DNA of 39,775 nucleotides from UBA1731 sp964440985 (GCA_964440985.1 CAYTWE010000017.1:1-39775), one strand, 5' to 3'; shown: positions 25,540 to 33,672, counted from the first letter of the stretch. Notes: generated from the sequence alone by a model not told the origin. Made by a program: numbers and translations.

Positions 25540-25652
25540 ATGAGGTGGTCAATCAGCGATAGCTTGTCGCTTTCGTGCGCTGATGCATAGACTTCGTGCC
25601 AGTTGGGATCTTCGGGAGGTCTGTCCGCAAGGATGTAGAAGTCCTTCAGCAT
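25518..25652 (-). pseudogene. C-terminal remnant of a minus-strand gene
   Basis: On the minus strand an ATG-started frame of 44 codons reads as protein-like sequence beginning MLKDFYILADRPPEDPNW and ending IDHLILRRVKP before TGA. Immediately upstream the frame hits TGA three codons before the ATG, and there is no ribosome-binding site, so it looks like the surviving 3' end of a decayed gene. The family is not recognised. It lies between two + strand units and next to the A10 promoter, suggesting a rearrangement boundary. A genuine small protein is possible but less likely. Confidence 0.5.
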
Positions 25653-25707
25653 GTAGTTACTGTGTCACGATTCCGGAAAACGGAACAGTTAAACCTCAAA
25701 TTGCTTC

Positions 25708-25735
25708 TTGAAAAAAAAAATCAATATGAGATAAT
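25708..25735 (+). promoter_or_regulatory. Promoter with an A10 tract in the spacer, before the SUMF1 trio
   Basis: -35 TTGAAA (25708-25713), a 16-base spacer, and an extended -10 TGA-GATAAT (25727-25735). Ten A in a row span 25711-25720 and are followed by TCAA, exactly as in the promoter at 20334. Confidence 0.6.
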
Positions 25736-25777
25736 TGTTAGCGTTCGTTTCTCTTAAGGGATACAAGGAGCGCTGAT

Positions 25778-27010
25778 ATGTCTCACAAAGAGTTGGCATT
25801 TGCGTCGATCGCCATGCTGTCGCTTGCGGCGGCGGCGTTTCCTGCGCCGGAAATTACTCAAGTCTTCACAAGCGTCACGCAGGGACGGCATGCAAGGGTC
25901 AAGGTCGACTACCATGTCAGCGAGGCGGCGATTGTCTTGTGCGACGTGATGACGAATGTTGCGGACGGCGTATATGCGTCAGTTGGTCCGGAGCGGCAGA
26001 TTGCGTTCGTCGGCGACGTGGGACACAAGGTCGAGGCAGGCGACCGGAGCTTTACCTGGAAGGCCGGCGTTGATTGGCCGTCCAACAGAATCGCCGACGT
26101 CAAGGTCAAGCTTACGGCCTATCCGACGAACCGTCCGCCGCCCTATCTCGTCATCGACCTTTCTCCGTCCGCCGCAGAACGCTATCGCTATTATGCTTCG
26201 GCGGAGATGATTCCGGGATTTCCGGAAAGCGATGTCTACCGTACGCAGAAGCTCGTGATGAAATTCATTCGCGCCAAGAACATCCCATGGACGATGGGTG
26301 CATACGGGGAGACGGCATCATATTGGAACGAACAGCCGCATGTCGTCAGGCTGCGGTCGAATTACTGGATGGCGGTGTTTGAAATGACGGTCGGACAGCG
26401 CGCGTGGTTCTCCGACGGAAATGCGGACGACAGGTCCAACACGACGCCGCTCTGCCGCTTCGGCACGTACAACACCCTGCGCGGCGAGGAAGCCTTGTAT
26501 CCGTCCGATCCGTCGTCCGACTCCGTCCTGGGGAGACTCCGCGCCCGAACCGGAATACCGCTTGACCTGCCGAGCGAGGCGCAGTGGGAATATGCCGCCA
26601 AGGCCGGACATGGCGAAAACCTTTGGGGTGACGGAAGCGAGATGACGGACTTCAACCTGACGAACGGAGTCGGATTGGCGGTTTGTGCATACACTGGCGC
26701 CGCTGTTGCGCGCGGCGGGCGGCATCTGCCAAACGACTTTGGGCTTTATGACATGATGGGCAACGTCAAGGAGGCCTGTCTCGACTGGTACCAGGAGGAC
26801 ATTTCCTGGAACACGAATGGCGTCGTCAATGCACAAGGCTCGTCTCTGGCTGACGGCATCACGGCAGGAGCGTGGCGCGTCTGCCGTGGCGGGTACTATG
26901 CCGCCGCGACGGCTGATCTGCGGCCATCAAACCGCAACGGCGCACAGCCTTCGGGCAATTTTGTCGATGGGTTCGGGTTTCGGGTCGCAACAACGTTTGG
27001 ACTTGAATGA
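25778..27010 (+). CDS. Secreted SUMF1/FGE-fold protein 1 (inactive-looking)
   Basis: Exported protein of 410 residues with a signal peptide (about 1-22) and a good AAGGAG ribosome-binding site. Residues about 25-125 form an immunoglobulin-like beta domain ending in PPYLVIDLS. The C-terminal part (about 155-410) has the formylglycine-generating-enzyme (SUMF1) fold: WTMGAYGE, YWMAVFEMTVGQ, LPSEAQWEYAAKAG, GLYDMMGNVKEACLDWY and CRGGYYAAATADLRPSNR. Active FGE carries a cysteine pair in the segment after RGG; here that segment has none, so sulfatase-activating chemistry is unlikely. The fold is a C-type-lectin variant, so ligand binding is more plausible. It is the first of three tandem paralogues. 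Confidence 0.85.
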   Translation: MSHKELAFASIAMLSLAAAAFPAPEITQVFTSVTQGRHARVKVDYHVSEAAIVLCDVMTNVADGVYASVGPERQIAFVGDVGHKVEAGDRSFTWKAGVDWPSNRIADVKVKLTAYPTNRPPPYLVIDLSPSAAERYRYYASAEMIPGFPESDVYRTQKLVMKFIRAKNIPWTMGAYGETASYWNEQPHVVRLRSNYWMAVFEMTVGQRAWFSDGNADDRSNTTPLCRFGTYNTLRGEEALYPSDPSSDSVLGRLRARTGIPLDLPSEAQWEYAAKAGHGENLWGDGSEMTDFNLTNGVGLAVCAYTGAAVARGGRHLPNDFGLYDMMGNVKEACLDWYQEDISWNTNGVVNAQGSSLADGITAGAWRVCRGGYYAAATADLRPSNRNGAQPSGNFVDGFGFRVATTFGLE

Positions 27011-27024
27011 CAAGGAGGGCGGAC

Positions 27025-28272
27025 ATGACGAAAGCATTTGCCACATTGTGCTGCGCGACGCTGACCGGGATGGCGGTTGCGGCACCGGATGTCTCCGGCG
27101 TCTCGTTCAGCGAACGCGGGGATGAACTTGTCGTGAACTACACGCTCTCCGAAGATGCGATTGTGGTGGTTGACATACAGACGAACGTGACGGACGATGC
27201 CTATGTCTCCATCGGCGGCGAACGGCAGTGGACGCTTGACGGCGACGTCAACAGGCGCGTGAATGCAGGCGCTCGTTCGTTTGCGTGGACGCCCAGCTCG
27301 GATCTGCCTGATTGCGATGTGCAGCCCGCGAAGGTCAAGGTTAGGTTCAGCGTCTATGCGGACGGTACGGCGCCGGACTACATGGTCGTTGACCTTTCTC
27401 CCTCCGCCACGGATCGCGTGCGCTACTACCCGAATGTGGAATCGTTGCCGGGCGGTCTGCTGTCCAACGGTTCGTATCGAGCGTCGAAGATTGTCATGCG
27501 GCACATCTACGCCAAGGATGCAGAATGGGTGATGGGGTCTGTCGGCGAGGGCAAGCGCGGATCCAATGAGAGCGCCCATCGCGTGACTTTTACGAACGAC
27601 TACTGGATGGCCGTCTTCGAGATGACGTTTACGCAGGCTTCCCGCTCCGGTTCAGGCGTGTACCGCAACGTAAAGCCGCACAAGAACGCGCCGTGGAACG
27701 TCATTCGCGGCAATGCGTCTCAATGTTCATGGCCCGCAAAGCCGTCGGATGCTTCAATCATCGGCAAGCTTCGCACGGCGACTGGAGTTTCGTTTGACCT
27801 TCCGAGTGAAGCTCAGTGGGAGTTCGCCTGCCGTGCTGGGAATGGCGAGGGGCTTTGGAATGACGGTTCTCTCATCTCCACAGGCAGCGAGAACCTGGAG
27901 CGGTTGGCATGGTTCGGCAAGGCCTGGAGCAGCAGCAACGAGACGGCCTGCCGGATGGTCGGCTCGTTTGCCCCGAACAGCTGGGGACTGTATGACATGC
28001 ATGGGAACAACTCCGAGTTCTGTCTGGACTGGTATCAGGCCGACATAGCCGCCTTGGGGGGCCGGGTGAATTCTCGTGGCGCATTTTGCGCCGACGGCAC
28101 AACGGCGGGTGCCGAAAAAGTGGTGCGCGGCGGATCGTTTACGAGCCAGGCAGACGGCTGTCGTTCGGCAAGGCGCGATCGAAGCTCCCCCGACAGGTAT
28201 ATGCATGAAGTTGGATATCGGCTTTGCTCTTCGCATGGTTTCACGGAAGAGGAGGCGGAGGATTCGCTGTAA
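27025..28272 (+). CDS. Secreted SUMF1/FGE-fold protein 2 (inactive-looking)
   Basis: Exported protein of about 415 residues. ATG 27025 was chosen because AAGGAGG (27012-27018) lies 6 bases upstream and the product starts with a signal peptide (MTKAFATLCCATLTGMAVAA); an earlier in-frame ATG at 27007 overlaps the previous stop. It has the same layout as its neighbours: beta domain (FSERGDELVVNYTLSEDAIV up to APDYMVVDLS), then SUMF1 fold (YWMAVFEMTF, LPSEAQWEFACRAG, GLYDMHGNNSEFCLDWY, VVRGGSFTSQADGCRSARR). Only one cysteine lies in the segment after RGG, not the pair used by FGE. The GNV-type motif is altered to GNNSEF. Confidence 0.85.
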   Translation: MTKAFATLCCATLTGMAVAAPDVSGVSFSERGDELVVNYTLSEDAIVVVDIQTNVTDDAYVSIGGERQWTLDGDVNRRVNAGARSFAWTPSSDLPDCDVQPAKVKVRFSVYADGTAPDYMVVDLSPSATDRVRYYPNVESLPGGLLSNGSYRASKIVMRHIYAKDAEWVMGSVGEGKRGSNESAHRVTFTNDYWMAVFEMTFTQASRSGSGVYRNVKPHKNAPWNVIRGNASQCSWPAKPSDASIIGKLRTATGVSFDLPSEAQWEFACRAGNGEGLWNDGSLISTGSENLERLAWFGKAWSSSNETACRMVGSFAPNSWGLYDMHGNNSEFCLDWYQADIAALGGRVNSRGAFCADGTTAGAEKVVRGGSFTSQADGCRSARRDRSSPDRYMHEVGYRLCSSHGFTEEEAEDSL

Positions 28273-28290
28273 ACGGACGGAGACGGAACA

Positions 28291-29700
28291 ATGAAAAGAT
28301 TATTTGTTGTTGCATTTTGCGTCATGTCGGTCATCGCATCGACGAATGGCGACGCACTGAGTGGCGTGAGCCTGTCGGAAAGCGGCGGCGTTGTGACCGT
28401 CGCGTATTCGCTCGCAGAAGACGCGATTGTCACGGCCGATTTTTGCACGAACGGCGTTTCCGTGGGCGGGAGCAGCCAGTGGACGCTGTCGGGCGACGTG
28501 CATCGTCTCGTCGTGGCCGACGGACGCCCGAAGCGCATCACGTGGAACGTCCGCAAGGACATCCCTGAAGCCGTCATTGAAAACGTCACCGTTGAACTGA
28601 AGGTGTGGGCGGAAAGCGATGCGCCGGATTACCTTGTCGCGGATCTGCTTGAATCGTCGGATTGCCGCATCCGCTATTTCCCGTCGGCGGATTTCATCCC
28701 CGGCGGCATTGTCTCGAATGCGGCGTACAGGATGTACAGCATCCCGTTCCGGAAGATAAGGGCGAAGGGCGTTGAATGGAAGATGGGCACGGATGACGAA
28801 CTCGGACGCGAGACGATGGGCGGAATCGAGGATTCGCACATGGTTTGCCTTGACGCCAACTATTACATGGGTGTCTTTGAGTTCACCCATGCCTATGGAT
28901 GTTCGGTCGGCATCGGGCGCATCGGCTATTTCAATGAAGAGAACGTCTGGAGATTCACGCCGCAGAACCGTCTTCCGTACGATGACTGGAGAAAGACGCT
29001 GCCGCCCGCGCCGCCGTCAGCCGGCTCGTCATTGGGCAAGATCAGCGGGCGCATCGGCTTGACGGTCGATTTTCCGACGGAGGCGCAGTGGGAGTTCGCC
29101 GCAAGGGGCGGATATGTGGAAGGAAAATGGGGAGACGGATCCGATATCGTGTCGACGGGGCAGGATTCCAATCTGGACCGGATCGCGGTCTACAAACATA
29201 ACGAGAACTCCATGTGCGACACGGGGACGCGGAAGCCGAACGGCTACGGCCTCTATGACATGAACGGCAATGTCGCCGAGTACTGCCAGGACTGGTATCA
29301 GCCGGACATAAGTACGCTTGACGGTTCGCTTTGCGTAGACGCTGCGGACAGCACGAAATGCGCAAACGGCGCGGTCGGCACGAACCGCGTCGTGCGCGGC
29401 GGCTATTATGCCCAGGATGCGCGGTACTGCCGTGCGTCGAACCGGGCGCAGTACCGTCCAAACGAATGCAAGACGGAGGTTGGATGTCGGCTCATGACAT
29501 ATGCCAATCTCGGCGAAGAGGTTGCGCCGCAGTCCTTGGTCTCGACTGAATCGATCGCGGCCATTGACACGCATTGCGGCGGCAAATCAGAATCGGCCAC
29601 CGGGTCTGCGGTCAATCTGCGGGCACGCCATTCTGCTGAGACGGATGCATTCGGCGTGGACACGCTGAAGACGTTTGGATCTGTGTTCACGATACGCTGA
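28291..29700 (+). CDS. Secreted SUMF1/FGE-fold protein 3 (inactive-looking)
   Basis: Exported protein of 469 residues, third of the trio. Signal peptide about 1-20. Beta domain about 22-115 (VVTVAYSLAEDAIVTADF to APDYLVADLL). SUMF1 fold about 150-410: WKMGTDDE, YYMGVFEFTHAYG, FPTEAQWEFAARGG, GLYDMNGNVAEYCQDWY, VVRGGYYAQDARYCRASNR. The segment after RGG has YCRASNRAQYRPNEC with cysteines in non-standard places, so FGE activity is doubtful. Unlike the other two it carries a 60-residue C-terminal tail ending FGSVFTIR, similar to the last residues (YGSVMSIR) of the 65-3607 product. A GAGACGGA ribosome-binding site precedes the ATG. Confidence 0.85.
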   Translation: MKRLFVVAFCVMSVIASTNGDALSGVSLSESGGVVTVAYSLAEDAIVTADFCTNGVSVGGSSQWTLSGDVHRLVVADGRPKRITWNVRKDIPEAVIENVTVELKVWAESDAPDYLVADLLESSDCRIRYFPSADFIPGGIVSNAAYRMYSIPFRKIRAKGVEWKMGTDDELGRETMGGIEDSHMVCLDANYYMGVFEFTHAYGCSVGIGRIGYFNEENVWRFTPQNRLPYDDWRKTLPPAPPSAGSSLGKISGRIGLTVDFPTEAQWEFAARGGYVEGKWGDGSDIVSTGQDSNLDRIAVYKHNENSMCDTGTRKPNGYGLYDMNGNVAEYCQDWYQPDISTLDGSLCVDAADSTKCANGAVGTNRVVRGGYYAQDARYCRASNRAQYRPNECKTEVGCRLMTYANLGEEVAPQSLVSTESIAAIDTHCGGKSESATGSAVNLRARHSAETDAFGVDTLKTFGSVFTIR

Positions 29701-29713
29701 AAGGAAGTCTGCG

Positions 29714-31333
29714 ATGCGCGATTCAATCATGGCAGTGGCGCTGTTGGCGGGAGTTGCGGTGGCGCCGGGTGGCGCATCATTTGCGGCCGCCGTTCCCAAC
29801 GCAGCGGCTCTCGACAAGTTGTGGGTGCATCTTCTGTATGACGTGCGCCAGGACGATCAGTTCCAGAAGACGACGAACGTCATCGCGCAGGCGAAGTCCT
29901 CCGGCTACACCGGCGTCATCTTCGCGTCGTCGTGCCGTCTTGGACTGCTTCATCTCTGGAGCGAAGAAGAGCGGGAGCGCCTGAGGACGGTTCGCCGCCT
30001 CTGCGATGATTCCGGCCTCGAGATTGCGGTTGGAATGTGGTCTTTTGGCTATGCCAAGGAAACCTTCTTCCCGATCGATCCGAACTTGAGCGCCGCCGCC
30101 CCCGTGAACGGCACCCGCTACCGCGTGGCAGACGGCAAATGCGTTCACGTCCCTGCGCCGCCGCGCGAGCTGCTGGCGTCCCCTGGAGTTCTGCATTCGC
30201 CGAGAGCCGCGCAGGATGTGGCCGATCTTGTCGTTGCGGTGAAGCCGTGCCGGTCGTATCAGCTGCGCATCCGAGCCAGATCCGAGGGGAAGCATGAGGC
30301 GTGGCCGATTTCGGTGAGCGTCCGGCGGACAGACGCCAAGCACGATCACATCGAGACGCGAGTCTACAACGTGAAGACGGATGGCGGCGAACAGACGTTC
30401 GATCTGCATTTCGCAAGCCTTGCCGAACGCGAGGTGCGGATCGAGTGCCGCGGGTACAACCGGGTGTTCCACGGCCGTGCGGAATTGACGTCTATGGAAC
30501 TTTCGGAGACGGAGCCGCGTCTGGTCATCCGCCGCCACGGCACGCCGATCACTGTGCGCAGCGAGAAGGCCGGCGCGATCTATGAAGAGGGGCGCGACTA
30601 CGCCAGGATTCCAAAGGCGGATGGCGTCTGGCCGGGGCCGTGGAACCGGTACAAGTTTGCGGTCAAGCCGCTTCCCGGCGGACGCATCAAGGATGGCGAC
30701 GAACTGTCCGTGGACTGCTATTGCGTGTTTCCGACCTGGGGAAAGTGGGTGAGCGCCTGCATGGCGGCGCCCGAGCTTGACCCGATCATGGAGGCGTCTG
30801 CCGCGGCGGTGGCGAAGGAACTGAATCCGAGGCTGTGGATGCTTTCGTATGACGAGGTGCGGATGGGCGGCGGTTGCGCAGACTGCCGCCGGATCGGTGA
30901 CATGGCGCACATCTACGCCGAACGGGTGAAGAAGTCCATGGCGTTGATCCGTCGATTCCGTCCCGATGCCGAAATCATGATCTGGAACGACATGGTCGAT
31001 CCGTTCTGCATGAAAGACGGTGGCGCGAACGCGGGAATGTTTTCGTCGATGAAAGGCGTGTGGGATCTGCTCCCTCCGGATCTCGGCATCGCCTACTGGA
31101 CGTACGGAGAACGCGAAAAGGGCATGGCGTTCTTCTCCAAGGCGGGGCGACGCATCCTCGTGTGCGCCTACTACGATGAAAAGGTGCTGAAGCACAGTCT
31201 GGAGTGGGCGGATCTCGCTTTGCGCACGCCCGGCACGGACGGCATCGCCTACTGCACGTGGGGCGGCAACTGGGCGCTTCTCGGCGCGTTCGGCGACATG
31301 GTGCGGCAGAAGCGGACAGCTGCGCTGGAATAG
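29714..31333 (+). CDS. Secreted TIM-barrel glycosidase-like protein with inserted beta-sandwich
   Basis: Exported protein of 539 residues, probably a glycoside hydrolase in the wider GH20-like group; assignment is tentative. ATG 29714 follows AAAGGAAG and starts a signal peptide (MRDSIMAVALLAGVAVA). The barrel begins at about 33 (DKLWVHLLYDV, YTGVIFASSCRLGL, GLEIAVGMWSFGY). Residues about 145-280 form an inserted carbohydrate-binding-like beta sandwich (VVAVKPCRSYQLRIRARSEG, REVRIECRGYNRVFHGRAEL). The barrel resumes at about 340 with LNPRLWMLSYDEVRMGGGC, where the Asp-Glu pair resembles the GH20 catalytic pair, then AEIMIWNDMVDPF and GIAYCTWGGNW. It follows the SUMF1 trio after 13 bases and is likely in the same operon. 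Confidence 0.72.
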   Translation: MRDSIMAVALLAGVAVAPGGASFAAAVPNAAALDKLWVHLLYDVRQDDQFQKTTNVIAQAKSSGYTGVIFASSCRLGLLHLWSEEERERLRTVRRLCDDSGLEIAVGMWSFGYAKETFFPIDPNLSAAAPVNGTRYRVADGKCVHVPAPPRELLASPGVLHSPRAAQDVADLVVAVKPCRSYQLRIRARSEGKHEAWPISVSVRRTDAKHDHIETRVYNVKTDGGEQTFDLHFASLAEREVRIECRGYNRVFHGRAELTSMELSETEPRLVIRRHGTPITVRSEKAGAIYEEGRDYARIPKADGVWPGPWNRYKFAVKPLPGGRIKDGDELSVDCYCVFPTWGKWVSACMAAPELDPIMEASAAAVAKELNPRLWMLSYDEVRMGGGCADCRRIGDMAHIYAERVKKSMALIRRFRPDAEIMIWNDMVDPFCMKDGGANAGMFSSMKGVWDLLPPDLGIAYWTYGEREKGMAFFSKAGRRILVCAYYDEKVLKHSLEWADLALRTPGTDGIAYCTWGGNWALLGAFGDMVRQKRTAALE

Positions 31334-31354
31334 AGACCTGCACAATCATGCGCT

Positions 31355-31369
31355 GTGCCATAATGGCAC
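31355..31369. promoter_or_regulatory. Perfect 15-bp palindrome upstream of clpB
   Basis: GTGCCATAATGGCAC: two 7-base arms around a single A. Its centre is about 93 bases upstream of the -24 GG of the sigma-54-type promoter, a usual place for an enhancer-binding activator site. Binding is inference. Confidence 0.5.
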
Positions 31370-31397
31370 GACGAGGATTGCTTGAGACTGGATTGAT

Positions 31398-31422
31398 GCA
31401 CAAACAGCTGTGTTTTTTGTGC
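31398..31422 (+). other. Inverted repeat GCACAAA...TTTGTGC
   Basis: Seven-base arms (31398-31404 and 31416-31422) enclose an 11-base loop. It could end the upstream operon, but the stem is A/T rich and no T-tract follows the second arm. Confidence 0.35.
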
Positions 31423-31453
31423 TATCCAATTTTCATCGTCTGTCATTGCTGTT

Positions 31454-31469
31454 TGGCATGGTGATTGCT
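31454..31469 (+). promoter_or_regulatory. Sigma-54-type -24/-12 promoter of clpB
   Basis: TGGCATG-GTGA-TTGCT fits the consensus TGGCAYR-N4-TTGCW with exact spacing: GG at 31455-31456 and GC at 31467-31468. The predicted transcript start is about 31480, just before the ribosome-binding site AAGGAGA (31484-31490). No good sigma-70 pair is visible here. Confidence 0.6.
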
Positions 31470-31497
31470 TTATCATTGTGATGAAGGAGACAAGACA

Positions 31498-33585
31498 ATG
31501 AACGAACAAGCAAATCCAATCGAAGAGGATACGAAGAATCCTCTGCAGAAATTCGGTGACGACCTTACGGCGCGTGCGCGTACCGGCAAGCTTGATCCGG
31601 TGATTGGCCGCGATACGGAAATTCGCGACGTTATAAGGATTTTGTCCCGCAAAACAAAGAACAACCCTGTTCTCATAGGTGAGCCTGGCGTCGGAAAGAC
31701 CGCAATCGTCGAAGGGCTTGCGCAACGGATAGTGAGAGGCGATGTTCCGGAGGGACTGAAAGACCGTACGGTGTTCTCGCTCGACATGACGGCATTGATG
31801 GCAGGTGCGATGTACAGGGGTCAGTTTGAGGAACGTCTCAAGGCTGTCCTCAAGGCGATAAAGGAATCCGACGGAAAGATAATCCTTTTCATAGACGAGA
31901 TACACACAATCGTCGGAGCAGGCAAGACCGAGGGAAGTTCAGATGCCGGCAACATGCTCAAGCCGATGCTTGCGCGCGGCGAGCTGCATTGCGTCGGCGC
32001 GACGACACTTGATGAATATCGCAAGTACATGGAGAAGGATGCCGCGCTTGAGCGCCGCTTCCAGCCGGTGCAGGTGGATCCGCCTACAGAGGAGGATTCC
32101 ATTTCCATTCTGCGCGGACTCAAGGAACGGTTCGAGAAATACCACAATGTCCACATTCAGGACGCTGCACTGGTCAGTTCGGTGGTGCTGTCGGCGCGGT
32201 ACATACAGGATCGCTTCCTGCCCGACAAGGCAATCGACCTGTTGGACGAGGCCTGCGCATCCATCCGCACGGAGATGGATTCCTGCCCGGCGGAGCTTGA
32301 CGAGATATCGCGTCATGTGCGCCGTCTTGAAATTGAGGAGATTGCTCTCAAGAAGGAGAAGGACGACGCATCGAAAAAACGTCTTGAGGAACTGCAGAAG
32401 GAACTAGGCGGGCTGAAGGTCAAGGCGGACGCGATGACGGCGCAGTGGAAAAGGGAGAAGGCCGCACTTGAGGAGGTGCGCAAGATTCGTGCCGACATGG
32501 ATAGCGCAAAGGTCCGTTACACGCAGGCCCTTTCGCGTGGCGATAACGAGAACGCCGCCCGCCTGAAGTACGGCGTGATTCCCGAACTTGAGAAGAAGCT
32601 TCGCGACCACGAGCGTGAGATGCGCGAGACGGGCGGCAATGCGCTTCTTAAGGAGGAGGTTACGGCGGATGAGATCGCGGAGGTGGTGTCGCGTTGGAGC
32701 GGCATTCCGGTCACGAAACTCCTTGAAGGGGAGAGGGAAAAGCTTCTCAAGCTTCCCGAAGTGCTTCATCAGCGCGTGATCGGGCAGGATGCCGCCGTGG
32801 ATGCCGTGGCAGACGCGGTTCTCCGTTCGCGAGCCGGAATCAAGAATCGGCAGCGTCCTGTAGGTGCATTCCTGTTCCTCGGTCCCACCGGGGTCGGCAA
32901 AACGGAACTCGCAAAGGCGCTTGCGGCGGAGCTGTTCGATGACGAGGCTGCGTTTGTCCGCATAGACATGAGCGAATACATGGAGAAGTTTGCGGTGAGC
33001 CGTCTCGTCGGTGCGCCGCCGGGATATGTCGGATACGACGAAGGCGGACAGCTCACTGAGGCCGTGCGCCGCAAGCCGTACTCGGTTGTGCTGCTCGATG
33101 AGATTGAAAAGGCGCATCCTGACGTATTCAACCTTCTGCTGCAGGTTCTCGACGACGGTCGCCTCACAGACAGCCATGGCCGTACGGTCAGCTTCAAGAA
33201 TACGGTCGTGATAATGACATCCAACGCGCCGAGAGACGCCTTGAAGAGTCTGTTCCGTCCGGAGTTCCTGAACCGGCTTGACGAAATACTTGAGTTCAAG
33301 GAACTGACCGCAGACCAGATAAAGAAGATCGTCTCGCTGCAGCTGAAGGACTTTGCGAAGCGGCTCGCCGAACAGGAGCTCGCGTTCGAGATCGACGACG
33401 CGGGGCTGGAGCAGCTTGCCAAGGACGGATACGATCCGGCGTACGGTGCGCGTCCTGTCAAGCGCGCCATCCAGCGCGAGATCGAAACGCCTGTCGCAAA
33501 GGCCATAATAGCCGGCAGATATCCGCCGGGATCGACGGTGAAGGTGTCGGCAGACAACGGCTCGATCACGCTCAGCTCTGTCTGA
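31498..33585 (+). CDS. clpB: ClpB-type disaggregase lacking the N-domain
   Basis: Double-ring AAA+ chaperone that threads aggregated proteins, 695 residues against about 860 usual for ClpB. It starts directly at NBD1 (KFGDDLTARARTGKLDPVIGRD), so the roughly 150-residue N-domain is absent. NBD1: Walker A GEPGVGKT at about 61, Walker B IILFIDEIHT at about 128, arginine-finger segment ALERRF. A coiled-coil M-domain of ClpB type spans about 262-387 (RRLEIEEIALKKEKDDASKK). NBD2: Walker A GPTGVGKT at about 462, Walker B VVLLDEIEKAHPD, pore loop GYVGYDEGG, FRPEFLNRLDE, sensor 2 GARPVKRAI. Between TSN and FRPEFLNR about 20-25 residues usual in ClpB are missing. ATG 31498 follows AAGGAGA by 7 bases. 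The M-domain argues for ClpB, not ClpA or ClpC. Confidence 0.92.
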   Translation: MNEQANPIEEDTKNPLQKFGDDLTARARTGKLDPVIGRDTEIRDVIRILSRKTKNNPVLIGEPGVGKTAIVEGLAQRIVRGDVPEGLKDRTVFSLDMTALMAGAMYRGQFEERLKAVLKAIKESDGKIILFIDEIHTIVGAGKTEGSSDAGNMLKPMLARGELHCVGATTLDEYRKYMEKDAALERRFQPVQVDPPTEEDSISILRGLKERFEKYHNVHIQDAALVSSVVLSARYIQDRFLPDKAIDLLDEACASIRTEMDSCPAELDEISRHVRRLEIEEIALKKEKDDASKKRLEELQKELGGLKVKADAMTAQWKREKAALEEVRKIRADMDSAKVRYTQALSRGDNENAARLKYGVIPELEKKLRDHEREMRETGGNALLKEEVTADEIAEVVSRWSGIPVTKLLEGEREKLLKLPEVLHQRVIGQDAAVDAVADAVLRSRAGIKNRQRPVGAFLFLGPTGVGKTELAKALAAELFDDEAAFVRIDMSEYMEKFAVSRLVGAPPGYVGYDEGGQLTEAVRRKPYSVVLLDEIEKAHPDVFNLLLQVLDDGRLTDSHGRTVSFKNTVVIMTSNAPRDALKSLFRPEFLNRLDEILEFKELTADQIKKIVSLQLKDFAKRLAEQELAFEIDDAGLEQLAKDGYDPAYGARPVKRAIQREIETPVAKAIIAGRYPPGSTVKVSADNGSITLSSV

Positions 33586-33642
33586 GGTGCGATGTTGCCG
33601 CAATGTGCGGAGACGGCGGCCTTGTGCAGGAACGGCAAAAAT

Positions 33643-33668
33643 GGCGCAGACAAATCAATGTCTGCGCC
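33643..33668. terminator. Perfect 10-bp stem hairpin between clpB and tyrS
   Basis: GGCGCAGACA (33643-33652), loop AATCAA, TGTCTGCGCC (33659-33668). No T-tract follows. The hairpin covers the -35 region of the tyrS promoter, so it may be a clpB terminator, a tyrS operator, or both. Confidence 0.5.
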
Positions 33669-33672
33669 AGTA

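Noticed and set aside
25778..29700. Active formylglycine-generating enzymes that mature sulfatases
   Set aside because: The cysteine pair of the active site is missing in all three and no sulfatase gene is in the window.
29777..31345. Minus-strand frame of 522 codons
   Set aside because: It mirrors the glycosidase-like gene, is rich in Arg/His and shows no motif.
31498..33585. ClpC or ClpA instead of ClpB
   Set aside because: The long coiled-coil M-domain and the ALKKEKD segment are of ClpB type, and no ClpP-binding loop was recognised.
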